From: Liolophura sinensis
Taxonomy: Eukaryota > Mollusca > Polyplacophora > Chitonida > Chitonidae
Assembly: GCF_032854445.1 (NCBI RefSeq)
Contig: NC_088295.1
Location: forward strand, 37,437,385 to 37,501,384
Direction: 5' to 3'
DNA: 64,000 nucleotides
Part shown: in pieces, positions 25,126 through 37,019 of the stretch
Numbering within the stretch: position 1 is the first letter of the stretch
Layout: every line of letters begins with the position of its first letter
Notes under the pieces: model-generated
Told to the model about the DNA's origin: nothing
The model's input: the letters and a program-made list of their open reading frames with translations, nothing else
Databases searched by the model: none
Program-made: the position numbers and the translations under genes

Positions 25126-25383
25126 ATATTTGATTTATTTGATTGGTGTTTTACGCCGCACTCAAGAATATTTCACTTATACGACGGCGGTCAGCAGTAT
25201 AGTAGGAGGAAATCGCGGAGAGCTCGGTGGAAACCCACGACCATCCGCAGACCTTCCCGCGTACGGGGGGGGAGAGGAAGCCAGCATGAGCTGGACTGGA
25301 ACTCACAGCGACCGCATTGGTGAGAGGCTCCGGAGTCATTACGCTGCGCTAGCGAACTAACCAACTGAGCCACGGAAGCCCCT
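25126..25383 (-). mobile_element. SINE family A, full length, reverse orientation
   Basis: The order is tail, body, then head on the complement: TTTATTTGATTGGTGTTTTA, then GAGCTGGACTGGAACTCAC, then CTAACCAACTGAGCCACGG. It is nearly as well preserved as the copy at 10,052 and has no internal deletion that I can see. Confidence 0.87.
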
Positions 25384-25679
25384 TTCCATTCTGAATAATT
25401 CATCATCGACACTCACTTACAAAATTTATTAATATTGTTATGGCTTTGCCCTGATTTTGGAATTACTATGGACACAGTGTGACTGATCTCATTACAACCT
25501 CATCTCTCCAATGAACTGTGTCACGACTATTCTACACCCGATTATCTTTGTTGGCATGCTGGGTCTTTGTTTCTATGTAACGCTGTTTACATTCAAAGAT
25601 GAATAAGAATGAAAAGACAGCTTCTTCAAAAATCATGTTTAACTGCAGAAAAAAAGTTATCGAGATAATATGCACAATT

Positions 25680-28600
25680 TCTGTGCTTTATACTGTTTCA
25701 GCTATTGTTCTTTGATGTTCATGTGAGCCTGCAAGGAGGATATAATAGGAAAGGATCCGATTACGAGCATTTTAATTCTCTAGGGAAATGTCTGCAATAA
25801 TCTCCAGATACGTCATATTCTGTAGCCAGAATATCAAGATGTTTCCTAATGAAATGAAGGATAATGCTCTAGGGCCTCTGAATCTTAATAATGTTACAAT
25901 CCTTGTCAGATACTGATCATTTCAAGATCAAAGTTACGAAAAGCAAGGAAATATAATTGACATCGTGACAGTTCAGTGAAACCTTGATTCATAGACGGAA
26001 AGAACAGGATAACAAAACTGGGCAAGTCTGAGCCGCTTGTCTCCCACAACGAAGTGTTTGTCTGCATTGATCTTCACCAAATACCCGCTGTTGTCTGTTT
26101 ATGGTTTTAGGCGGACCATTTTGCTTAGACAGAAACGTGTTCCTGGACCATGTTAAGGACCACTTTCCTCTGATTATAGATTAACTGAGAGCTTTGCTGA
26201 TACCTGTACAGGGCTGGAGCAAGTGTCCAGTTAATGTATAGATAATCAGTCCGTCATTTGCGCTCTTTTAAATCTTTTTGCACAGTTTGTTACCTTGGAT
26301 ACATTTGGGCTCGGACAAAATGGCGATATTAAGCTTAGCTATTCTTCATACCGGTGAAAACAGAATTGAGATCCATTTTTTTAGATGGGTTTAATTAATC
26401 TGTATCAAATATTGAGAACAGTTGTTTTAAGTCAACTACTGGCGGTCTATTCTTGTGACTGATATAAATATAAAGATTTTGTCAATACATAGGCGTTTAT
26501 TGGGTCTTCCCGTCAAGGGACTAATATCACAGTGTATGTTCAGCATATTTTTTCATCCGACATCACTTGCAAAGTAACTGTAAAAAGGTGCTAAGAAAGC
26601 AGTAACTTCATGGGTTGCTGCTTCTGTTTGCGTGTGTTGCGAAAAATACAATTATATAAGGCTAATGGATAGTGCACAGGTCTTATAATCAGAGTGGTGA
26701 GTCTTGACTTGGTGGACTACAATCGTCGTACACCCCATCATCGGCAGGATAATCAGCCAGATCCTAACCAACTGTGTAGCATTTCTGTAGAGAGACAAAC
26801 ACATATAATGTATTGTGCGGAATTAAGTGTTTGTTGACTGTAAACTGAAATCATTTGTTATTATTTCACGAAAAACACATTAAATATGTTTTCCCTGTTG
26901 ACGAGTAACCTATCTCAAGGAGAAGTGTGTTTGCTATGCAAGACGTTTGTAATTACATTTCTTTAAGGAAAAGACAAATCCATTTAGCATTTCAATGTAA
27001 ATGGTTGGCTAACCGCCCACTGACGCGCTTATGGACATGTTACATGCAGCCAGGAAGGTAAATATAAAGAATCCTGATGAGAGTACGCCATTTTTGTTTC
27101 CTGAGTTCTCCGGCCAAGAAGTCGCTATTCTCGTTTGCATGAAAAGGTGATATCATCAGCAACGAAGCATATTTATTGATCAAAAAAATATATATCTACA
27201 ACGAGACATTTAATTGCATCAATTCAACGTAACGAAGCTTGATTAAACAAATGTAAAAGAAGAATCTAAACTGTCCAAATGGGTAGGATTTAAAGACGTG
27301 TTGATGACACTGGCAGATTGTTACAGTTTTCCAAACCTTTAGTTAAGGCGGTTAAGAATTCACAATTTGCAGTCTGAGAAAAAGATGATTTGTTCTGTCC
27401 AATGATTATTCATGTAACAGGAAGTTGCATAAAAGTTACATGTCTAAACAAAAAGAAACCAGTCTCTTTATCATCTCCATAGACGACCGCTGTACATGTA
27501 TAAGTTGCGCAGGTGAATATCGCAAGATCATGAAAACTGCGATAGGTCATTTGCGCTTTAAATACATGCTACACAGTGAAGTCAGTATTTAGCAGTATGG
27601 CATCCCACATTGTCCTTTAGTCCGTCGTTGTTGCCTGTTTGGTGTTTGGTTAAACCATCGTTATTTCATATCTTACCTGTGTATAAGAATTAAACCTCAA
27701 AAGATGAGATCATTTATATATGTGCAGTTTATTATTGCATCGAGTCCATGTCCCTATTCTGTTTATAGAGGAGCCTTCCCAGCCTAAAGAATTTGGGCCC
27801 AAGGTTATGAAGTACATTACTCATTCGTGCTCTTCCAATGTTGATTTGTGGTTAAACTGCTGTCATAGTACTCATTCTATTATAACAGAACAATCGCCAT
27901 CCAGCTTTCAGTTGAAGTATCCTTGCTCGAAAAAGGGTATCCATCAGAATCTTTAATACCGTTTAACTGAGCTCAGAAATGCTGATGATAAACAAAGATA
28001 TAAATAGTTTTTAACTACATCGGGATCACAAGGTCATTTGGTTCTGTGTGTTTAGGATGTTATATGTACTGCCATATAGACCTGGGACTACAAATAATTG
28101 TATTCACGATTGCGCAAAACTGACTTAGTCGGGACAACAGGCATGACTCAGCATGCTTAGTGTAAGTGACACCTTGATGAAAGCTTTTTATATTGTGGTT
28201 TCAAACTGTGGTTATATTTCTCTGAAACCCGAGATATAACCAAATTTAATTTGTGTTCAGACGCCCACATTTTGCCAGTACAATTTAAGCAATGTCCCGA
28301 ATTCTGACATAAAACTACAGGTGAAGTGAAAGAGTTGTGTACGAGCACTAGTTCGGTTCTGTGAACCCGAATGTGAAATACCGATGTATCGTGCTTCGGA
28401 ATTATTCTCTTTGAAGGATGCTTTTCCACTTTTCTAATAACTCTTCCGATTGAATTTAGAGGACTTGGAGCACGATAACTTCTGCTCTCATGTCGGATTT
28501 AATCCATAAATCATCGTACATATTCATTAAAATCAGCTTTGGGCACCAACGAAGTAATCAGTCATTGCGTAAGCTAATGCACATTGTATCAATGAATAAA

Positions 28601-29945
28601 TCAGTTTCTTCAAACGAGTGTTTGTACCATATGAGTCTTTTCTGCTCTTTCTAATGTATTGCTGTTGATAACAATTCTTGAATTATGCCAGCGGGCACAC
28701 AATGTAGCACAACAGCTTGATAACAAACAAAACACCCTCCCATGAAAAAAAAAACAACTTATGTGCAGTAAGTTACTGATTTGGCAAATTTGGCACATTT
28801 TTCCGTGGAATAGCGATGAGGGTGTAAACCCAACAAATGTTTGTTCTCTTGCAATGGTTGAGTATTAGGTTACAAGTTTGTTTCTTGAAACTTGAAAGGC
28901 CAGGGCAAAGACAGGAATGAAAATAAACTACACATTTCAGACATACTTTAGATAGGGAAATGTTCCCGTTATGTTTAAATGTATCTATGTAGACTGGAGC
29001 CAATTTCTTTTTCCCTGCAAACTGCGTGGGCGTTTTCACGCTTCACGGTAGACGTGTGGGCCGCACCCACATTCGTGTCACTGGCGCCAACTGAGGGATA
29101 CCGGTACGCGTTAATAACGATTCTGGAAGTAACTATTAACCATACAGAACAGTGAGACAATGCGGATGTGGTCAGGTTGGTATTAGCTGGAGTGACCAGA
29201 AGACAGTGACCGGAGATATAGGTGTTACCTGGTGCCTTAAGAGCAACACCAACATTATGCTGTGTGAGGTATAGAATTCAACTACTCAGACGTACATATT
29301 TTTTTTTGTTTCTTACCACACGTACAAATTTGATGTCGATGTATTTATATGTATCTATCTGTCCAGAAGAAGATATAGGAATATTGTAAAAAAAAGTTAA
29401 AGAGGTGACAGGTGAGGGATCAGAAGTAAGATTATTCGAATCTAATATGCCACCTGATTCTTACAATCATATGGATGCATATCGGCAAACTGGATAGTAA
29501 TCTCTCCAGAATAATGCAAATGTAGCGATATTTTACAAATCTTTTACATTTCAAAGATCCTTCGTGTCAAAAAATACGTTCAACATCATCCCTTTCTAGC
29601 TCAGTGCACAGTTTGTGCAGAATATATTTCAATTCTGTTCACACATATAAATGGTTACCAATGACTTCACACAATGTAGTCGTTCTATTTGCTCGACCCT
29701 TTCGAATGCATTTTCCAGCTTGAATAATTTAACATGGACATCTACTTAGCAAATTTCGAGATATTGTTATGGGTCCGCCGTGGTCTGGAAATTACTTTGG
29801 GCACAGTGTGACTGATGTCATTACAATCTCATCTCCCAGATTACTGCAGAATGAACGATGTCACAGTAGGTGTTCGCCCCATGATGCCTCTGCTGGAAGG
29901 CTGAGCTTGTTCTACTAGATAAATTGAGCTTATACCCAAAGATGA
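25680..29945. repeat. Tandem array unit 3 (~4.2 kb)
   Basis: This is the third array copy: TAATCTCCAGATACGTCATA (25,796), GCCGCTTGTCTCCCACAACG (26,031), ATTATTTCACGAAAAACACA (26,859; the unit 1 counterpart is near 17,992), AAGCACGATACATCGG complement (28,380), and CAGAAGACAGTGACCGGAGA (29,198). No SINE interrupts it. The end is set where the shared block near 29,760-29,940 (GGGCACAGTGTGACTGATG) runs out. Confidence 0.75.
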
Positions 29946-29949
29946 ATGA

Positions 29950-31775
29950 GAATGTTTGCATGATATGTTATGATATGTCGCCCTCTTCACAGGTTAGAGC
30001 GAATGGGCAGATTTTCAAGGCGTGCACAAAGGGGTTCATAGTTGATCGGAAACATGGATGGGGTTTTTGTTTATTTGCTCCCCGAGCACAGCTAAGCAGA
30101 GAGAAACTAAATTTGTTTTATTGGAACCCCTGAGCCAACACGGAAAAGTGATTTCCCGAGCTTCAAAGGATTTACATATAGTTAGAAGCCAACCAGCCCG
30201 TGTAATTATTTGTCCATATGTCGGAAATGCTACACCAATCTCCAACATATTTTCTAATGAAAGGAAATGTCAACATGACCGAACAGTAATCCTCCGATGT
30301 TTATGTTATTTATACCTATCCAAAGTATAGAAGTTACCTTGTTTTTTATTTAACACTGCAAATCTTCGTTTATGTGCATTTTTCTTCAAACAAAATTCCC
30401 ACAACTCAGATGTACCTCTTATATTGACGGTAATGAATACAACAAAATCATGTTCTTACATAGATCCGATAAGAAATTGTAATCTGTAAAAATCCCTAAA
30501 TTGCCTTTGATCACGATGCTACACATATGCACTACTAATACGGAGATATGATGTTACATACCGTGCATTTTCCCAAGTGCTGTAATCATTATCATATTGA
30601 GGCTTTAGTACTGGTTCATTGCTAACTACACGTTAGGGAATTCCGCTATGGATTTCCATTTCAATAATTACATGTCAGGGAGGCTTATATTCATAGCTTT
30701 TGGGAATCATTACATGCGTTATTTATGATGAACAATAAGTAATACAGAGCAAACACTCGCTGTAATGATCAGCTCATCCTTTTCCGTATTTATTATGCAA
30801 CATGATGCAGGTTTTATGACAGCCCGTGCATCACGTCTAAGCCTGATGAGCTCATGGAAAACCTTCCACAGACTTCTTCAGTTTGCATTGTCTCAGCTGA
30901 GATCGTTAGCCATTCACAATGTCAAGTTTCTCACGCTGGTCTCTCTACGGTTTCACGTCTATAGATCTGCCAAGCATTTGGTAATACCTTAATATGAAGT
31001 TTCTCTTAGAGGGACACAATATGTTGCGATCAACCACCCCCTCCCCCCCCCCCCCCACCCCCCCAAAAGAGAGAAAACAAACAAAAAAGAAACAAATACA
31101 ATAACAAAAAAAACCTTTCCCTTTTTTCTTTTCCCTTTATAACCTCTGACTACTATTTGCTTGCTGAGTACACCTTCCACCGAAAACCAGTCAGATACAC
31201 TTCAGTAGAACTCTTCATGCACATGTATATATGTATGTAACGGGTTGCAACTGCGATTTCAGACACACTTTTAGGAACAATTCACATTCATGTCGAAAAA
31301 ATAACATAATTTGTTGTGTGGCTGTTAAAAATTTTAACAGAGTGTGAGAACTTTTTATATTAGGATGTAATTAAATTCTCCAGCAGAATCAACTTGCAAT
31401 GACAAAATGGACGATGGTAATATAGCGGATGTTTTAAGAGCCCGGAGAACGTTGGGTTGATGCCAATTGGTGAGTATATGAGATAATGTGAACCATTTCC
31501 TCTGTTCGCAAACTTGTTCCTAATTGAAGAGAGGAAAATGTGTTGAGGTATCATCTTTTACCATACTGTTGCTGAGAAATCAATATCAGACGTATGTTTT
31601 TCAACTTTGCTTGCACATCAAACGATCCGAGTGTCAGGCAGAGTTGTCAGTTTACCAGATCATGCCGCTCGGTTCTCATATTGGCATCGATGAGTACCAG
31701 ATACCATATCTTATTACACATCCTCTATGGTATATTTGTCGCACTGCACCCTTATCAAGTGGACAGAAGGGCTTG
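29950..31775. other. Gene-free sequence
   Basis: No gene is supported. The region includes a C-rich tract, listed separately. Confidence 0.5.
31030..31066. repeat. Poly-C tract
   Basis: An almost uninterrupted run of C broken by single T and A bases, followed by A-rich sequence. On the minus strand it is a G-run that could form a G-quadruplex. Simple slippage is the likely origin. Confidence 0.9.
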
Positions 31776-31789
31776 CCTTTCATCGGGAC

Positions 31790-32045
31790 ACATTAGTTGC
31801 TGGTTCAAACCCGACCTTGAGCAGAGAATTCTTATATTCCCTGGCTCCTCTTTCACTGCTTTTGGGGTTTGGGCGACGCTGGTGTGTGGCTTTGTACGCT
31901 TTCTTTCGTTTATTGAAGACCACAATGTAGTGTACAAGTTCGTCAATGGTTTACACCGGGGACTCCGGCTTCCTCCACTCGCAGAGATGACCGCCCTCGA
32001 ATAAGTGAGCAATAATCAACAATAAAATTTATAAATTAATAAATA
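31790..32045 (+). mobile_element. SINE-like element, third type (C)
   Basis: GTTGCTGGTTCAAACCCGAC contains a good B box. The 3' portion has CCGGGGACTCCGGCTTCCTC, GACCGCCCTCGAATAAGTGA and an AAT-rich tail. A related 3' end occurs near 36,100. The 136-codon open frame across it lies within the repeat and is not called as a gene. Confidence 0.65.
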
Positions 32046-35000
32046 CTAGTAAATAAATAAACAATTATCGCATTGATCATAAGGCAAAGTCAGACGTCTA
32101 AATAACTGTTTTGACACTCATTCAACTGAGAATTATAAATCTGAGACTGTTTGTTGGCCAAGACAAACCTTATTTTGTGATACATAAAAATAAATTGATG
32201 TAGCAAGATAAGATGAAATGCGCCAAAGCACGCATACCACTACATTCACTAGATAGTTCCTGCGCTATCAACTCCGATAAGATGAAGTCTCTGTTTGTCA
32301 CACACAATCTGGAAATTCATTCGCTAACCTGCAAAGAGATTAAGAAGATCTGTCAACTGCTCAACCATTGTTTAAATATGTATCTACGAAAACACGACAG
32401 ATACAGATCCCATTTCTTTACTGGGGAGAGAGGACAGAGGGCAATATAGTACATATAAAAGGTATCCCCCGCCTTGGGAATCTACATAACGAGCTTAGTT
32501 CTGACTTCGTTCTCATCGTAGAATGTACCGATTGAGATCGTAAGAGCTTAAGATGAAATCCAGGTCATCTAACGGAGGCGCCAACCTCAATCCCGGGGTA
32601 TCAGGACCCAGCTGGTTTTGTTGTATACCTGGAAATACATTTATGACCGGCCGTAGAATTCGTCGTTGACAGAATTAAATCGATCTTCTTATAGCACAAG
32701 GTATTGAGAGATTTTGTACAGAATAAAGGTGCACTGGAATTACGTCTAACGCATGGGAAGTTAAGTTCGCAAAAATAACCTAAAAAGGATTCCATATTTG
32801 AGGTTCTTTTAAATTAGTTAACTTCTTCACACTGGCTATGAAACGAACACGACATGGCACACTTCAACGTTATTTAATAAAATTTTCTTATTTTTTATTT
32901 CGCAAAGAGTTTCGCAAAGAGTTAAAGTTTTTTTTTGGCGGGGTGGGGGGTGGGGGTACACGGAAATGCGATGTCATCAATGTGTTCAAGGATGAACTAT
33001 CTTGTTTCTACTTATTGACTGTTCATCACCCTACAGTAACTTTTTCTGCAGGGTTTGTGAAAGCTTACATCATAAGTTATACACTAGTACACTGTAATAC
33101 CAAGTGTTTAGGAAAACAACGTATAACTAAACACATAACTGTAGCAGATTTTAAACATTTCGGTATCTTTCAGTCATGTGTTTACTTTATTAACAAAGTA
33201 TTTTGTGAGTAAACACAAAAAGTAAACATGGAAGTGTTTTCTTTTTGGTATAATCTAAACAAGATGTTTACAACATGCTTTATGTCATGTGTATTGTCAA
33301 ACAATGTAATGAATCAAATCAAGAGTTCATTCATATGATACGCATTAATGAGATTCAACTCTTCAACGGCAAACAAATATTTCTGAAATAAATGTTGATA
33401 TAAAATAAGACAAGCCGATCAACACTTTTCACCGGATAACAGCCACATTTAGGCACCTGACTGTTGTTGGAACACCAAACTGAAGGCTTTTTCTCTTACA
33501 TGGTAGTGATCAGTTTCATAGGTAACGTAATCCGAAATGCCTGAAGTAAACCACCGACCTTTGTCAAGATAGTAGCTAACTTTCTCACAGTTGTCATAAA
33601 TGTCAGATTCTAGGAATCAAGTCTAGCGAACAATTTCCGAACTATAATTCAGTAAGCCAGCCATGAGAAAAAGCAAGAAACAGGTGGGAAATTTGTATAT
33701 AACAATGACTTTGTGTAATCTTTTCTTTTCTAGCCATGGATTCACACACTTTATACAGAGTTTACTTTTCTCTTTTTCTGTTCATATGCAATTGATAGAA
33801 AATAGTTAGTCAATCCTTAAATAATTCTAATACTAAAAAAGCACCAGAATTACAACTGACAGAAATCTGAACATATTTGTTCAATTTCCACTCAGGTTAA
33901 ATCAGTATTAGTGTATTCTCAAACACCTTTGCATGTGCACCATCCCATCGTCAGTTCTTAGTATAGGTAAATCTTTGATGGCTTAATCAATATATCAGCA
34001 GAGGGCTAAAAGGACAGGCACTACAGTTTAGCCTATCAGGTAAATAAAAAATGATGCAGTCTTTAGCAATTGAAGCCAATAAATTAAAATAGGCTATACC
34101 GGAGACTGCTGGCAAAAATCCATATTTTCCAAAATTTTCCATTGTCACCAAGAAAAGTTCAAATTTCTGTCTTTCAGAAAAATGCTAACACCTTCACATA
34201 CAAAAAATACGCAGGTCAATTGTCCATTAGTGCGGAAATTTCTTGAATGATATCAAGTGTCTTTCCTCATCTTCACCTGGAATGTACTCTAAGGCAAAAA
34301 TGTAACAAAAGCTGTAAAAATGTAACAAAAGCTGCAAAAAGCAGATGGAAAAAAATAATTGCCAAATCATTCCAGTGTAATGTGATTATCGTATATAGTG
34401 TCTCGCATCTATGACTGTGCAGCAAAGAGGTGGGTAGAACAAATCATGGATTTTATCATGTCACAAATTCTCTTACTCTTCCACAAACTCAAGCAAATGT
34501 TCCTTTTACATATATAGAGTTTATAATAGTTTTAAAAGTCCTAGGAAGGAGTCATTGATTAGTATTGGAGGGGATACAAACGTGAACCATTTCAGTCGAA
34601 AGCAGGATAGTAAAGCTTTCTACAAAGGACCATGCTTCATTATTTTAACGAGATTTCACCGAATAGCATGTAGAACAAAATGACAATACTGCACAAATAG
34701 CTGGTGTGAATCAAGGCAGCAATCTTGAAAATTTTATCCAGTCAAACACCTTGCTATCAGATTTCGCGGCCTATGACGTTGCCTTTACTCATTCACTCCA
34801 CGAGGAGACATATATCATAGAACTACTGCATAGGACATCATTTTGATATCGCGTACAGAGATTTAGTGATGTGTAGCCGAAGGGCCATTTCACAAGGTCT
34901 TGTGGAACAGGTCTGTACCATTTACGGACCACCACAGACGTAGGAGCAGTTGATTTACAAGCCGTGTAGTATTCAACTGCGGTATCACCAATTATGTCAG

Positions 35001-35518
35001 ACAGCAGTATGCCGTCTATGCCCAAACAGCATTCACGCTGACAAATTATACAAATACATTTTTGTCGTTCATATTAGCCTTTAGTCAGCATGTAGTTGCT
35101 AAGCAGCAAATATGAGAGTCAGTGAAAAATTCATTAGGGATGACCAAGGTTTATGGGAGTGATAAAACGGCATCTCATCTGACAACGCTTAAAATTAATT
35201 AAATTTTTAGTATTTTTTTTCTATGAATTTATTACAACTGAAGACTTTAAATTTTACCTTTTTTGTTTCTCGCATACAAAGGACGTTTTTTCTGTTTTTT
35301 TATAAAATACAGTAAAATTATTGGAATGCAGTGTTTAAGGCGAGGTGCTTTCCCTGACGTCTGCGATAACTACATCAGCGCTGCTCTCATCTTAGAAACC
35401 ACCACTACAAAACTGAAGTATAAAATCCAGCTACAGTTAAATGCCTAGATCAGCCTAAGTGATGCTTAGATATATTTCCGTCTGTGTCAGAATTGAGCAT
35501 GAATCCAATTGTACAACA

Positions 35519-35544
35519 AGTATGTTGTAATTTTACAACATACT
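35519..35544. repeat. Perfect 12-bp-arm palindrome
   Basis: AGTATGTTGTAA and TTACAACATACT are separated by two bases. It lies 50-100 bases upstream of a possible retroelement 3' end. Confidence 0.85.
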
Positions 35545-35593
35545 CTCTTACTGTATATATGTTGTCTTGTATCTCTGTATGTTCATATGGTTT

Positions 35594-35660
35594 GATAACG
35601 ATGTAAGAACCTACATCGAAACGTCACCAACACAATAAATCAAGGAATTGTTATCCATAA
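35594..35660 (+). mobile_element. Possible Penelope-like element 3' end
   Basis: A small hairpin (GATGTA ... TACATC) is followed at once by GAAACGTC and, shortly after, AATAAA. I associate the layout hairpin-CGAAACGTC-AATAAA with 3' ends of Penelope-like and similar retroelements. No reverse transcriptase or GIY-YIG sequence is visible upstream, so at most this is a short 3' remnant. Confidence 0.25.
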
Positions 35661-36059
35661 GTAATGCCTCTGTTAATCTATACCATCCCAATTCCTAAAT
35701 GCCTCTGAAAGAAGCCATAGGCTACTTCCTAGACTATTATACGGGAAATACCTCTCGACGTTAGGGAACTGGTATAAACGTGACATCACGTTGCAGTCAA
35801 TAATGGAGACGTGAAAACTAAAACTAGATTTAACTAAGCTTGTACTGGTTTGAATAAAAATGTTGGTTTAAGACACTTTAAATAGTGGTCTTTCAGTGGA
35901 CATAAACATTAGTCAGGCGTTGTCTTTCACTTTAAGTTTGGCGTACCCACGTGGGTTGGAGGGCTGTATATGTAAATAGTAAATTAAACATAATGGTTAC
36001 GGCATAGCGTACCTGTGGGATATGACTACAGATAGAAAAAATACACTCTCTCTATGGAA

Positions 36060-36165
36060 CTCGCCAAAGGTGAATAGTTCAACCCGAACGCCTCTTTTTC
36101 CTTCGCCCATAAAACTGACCGCCATCGCATGAGCGAAAGAAAAAAAAAACAAACAAAAAAACAAA
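36060..36165 (+). mobile_element. SINE-like type C 3' fragment
   Basis: TTCGCCCATAAAACTGACCG and CCATCGCATGAGCGAAAG match the 3' module of the element at 31,790, followed by an A-rich tail with CAAACAAA. Confidence 0.55.
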
Positions 36166-36169
36166 GATT

Positions 36170-37015
36170 CTGAGAAAAAGCTCTGGCTTTTAACCGATCA
36201 GACGCTACATGTACTTACTGTAGTTTAATCCGTACTTTGTAACCAACAGAAAATTCCAACTTCATATACCTCTCTTTCCATGATCAAAATTGAAATGCGC
36301 TGGTAAACTTGTGTGAGAAAGAATAATGACACCGAAACCCGCATATGTTATACAGCAGGTTATTTTCTTGATTAGAAATACAAATATTTCAGCTTTCAAG
36401 TCGACAAGTAGAAATTTGTCTCAAATCCGAAACGTAATACCCGATCTCAAATCTAGGTCCATGGTCTATTGTGGATGTTTATTAAAACTTGGTGTATATA
36501 ACTGTCATCAGATTTATGGTATATAAAATGTTTGGTGCACACAATAAATTCGTTCTGATTCCTGTGAGATTAAACCTCGGTCCATTAGCCGATTATTAAC
36601 CAATAAACACATTCACATCAAAACCCCTCAACCCTGAAGGTAGTTCCCTTTCTGCTTCCGTACAAGCAACTTATTGTGTTCATGTTCTGAAGTGTTTGGT
36701 CAACATGCATGGTGGATTATTAATCAATGGCCTGCCAATAGCAAAGTATTTTAATTTCATTCATGTGAAGATAAGTCAATGAATTCAGAAAACGATACCC
36801 ACTACTTTCCCTATGTGCATCTATCAGTTTAGGGTATAGATAATTTTCTTCTTTAATATCAAACTTTAAAAATCGCCACGGCGCTATTTTTCAGTTGCTA
36901 TAACGTGAACATCTTTAAAACTATCTTTACCCCTTAATGATGATCGCATTTTGCATCTAAATCTTGTACATCACATAGACAGTCCCGCAAATCCGATGGT
37001 TATCCATCAAGTTAC
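36170..37015. other. Gene-free sequence
   Basis: I see nothing I can support as a gene, repeat or site. Confidence 0.5.
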
Positions 37016-37019
37016 ACAA

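Larger units (their letters stand above)
21624..25610. repeat. Tandem array unit 2 (~4 kb)
   Basis: This is the second copy of the array unit, with the same landmark order: TAATTTCCAGATATGTCAAA (21,700), GGCTCGCTTATCTCCAACAG (22,000), GACACGACTCGGCAAGTTGA (24,087), CGAATATCAAATATCAATGT (24,321), and CAGAAGACAGTAGCCAGAAA (24,928). It has its own insertions, namely a forward SINE B near 23.4 kb and a pair of opposed SINE A copies near 25.1 kb. Edges are approximate. Confidence 0.75.
32050..36030. other. Gene-free AT-rich sequence with small repeats
   Basis: No gene is supported. Two adjacent 20-bp copies starting AAAAATGTAACAAAAGCTG lie at 34,296-34,335, and a G-rich patch at 32,938-32,957. 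A palindrome and a possible retroelement 3' end near 35.5 kb are listed separately. Confidence 0.5.

Noticed and set aside
28157-28429. Minus-strand frame resembling frames at 19,290-19,487 and near 24,320, with a shared HDT...IRVHR-like peptide
   Set aside because: It lies in the tandem array. Comparing units 2 and 3 codon by codon, differences fall about equally on all three positions, so the resemblance reflects DNA duplication and not protein selection.
30840-30860. CTGATGA followed by GAAA, resembling a hammerhead ribozyme core
   Set aside because: The seven bases between them cannot form the required stem II, and no flanking stems I and III are apparent. The local ATGAGCTCAT palindrome explains the look.
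31594-32004. 136-codon plus-strand open frame
   Set aside because: Most of it overlaps a SINE-like element with a B box and A/T-rich tail. The peptide is a shadow of the repeat.
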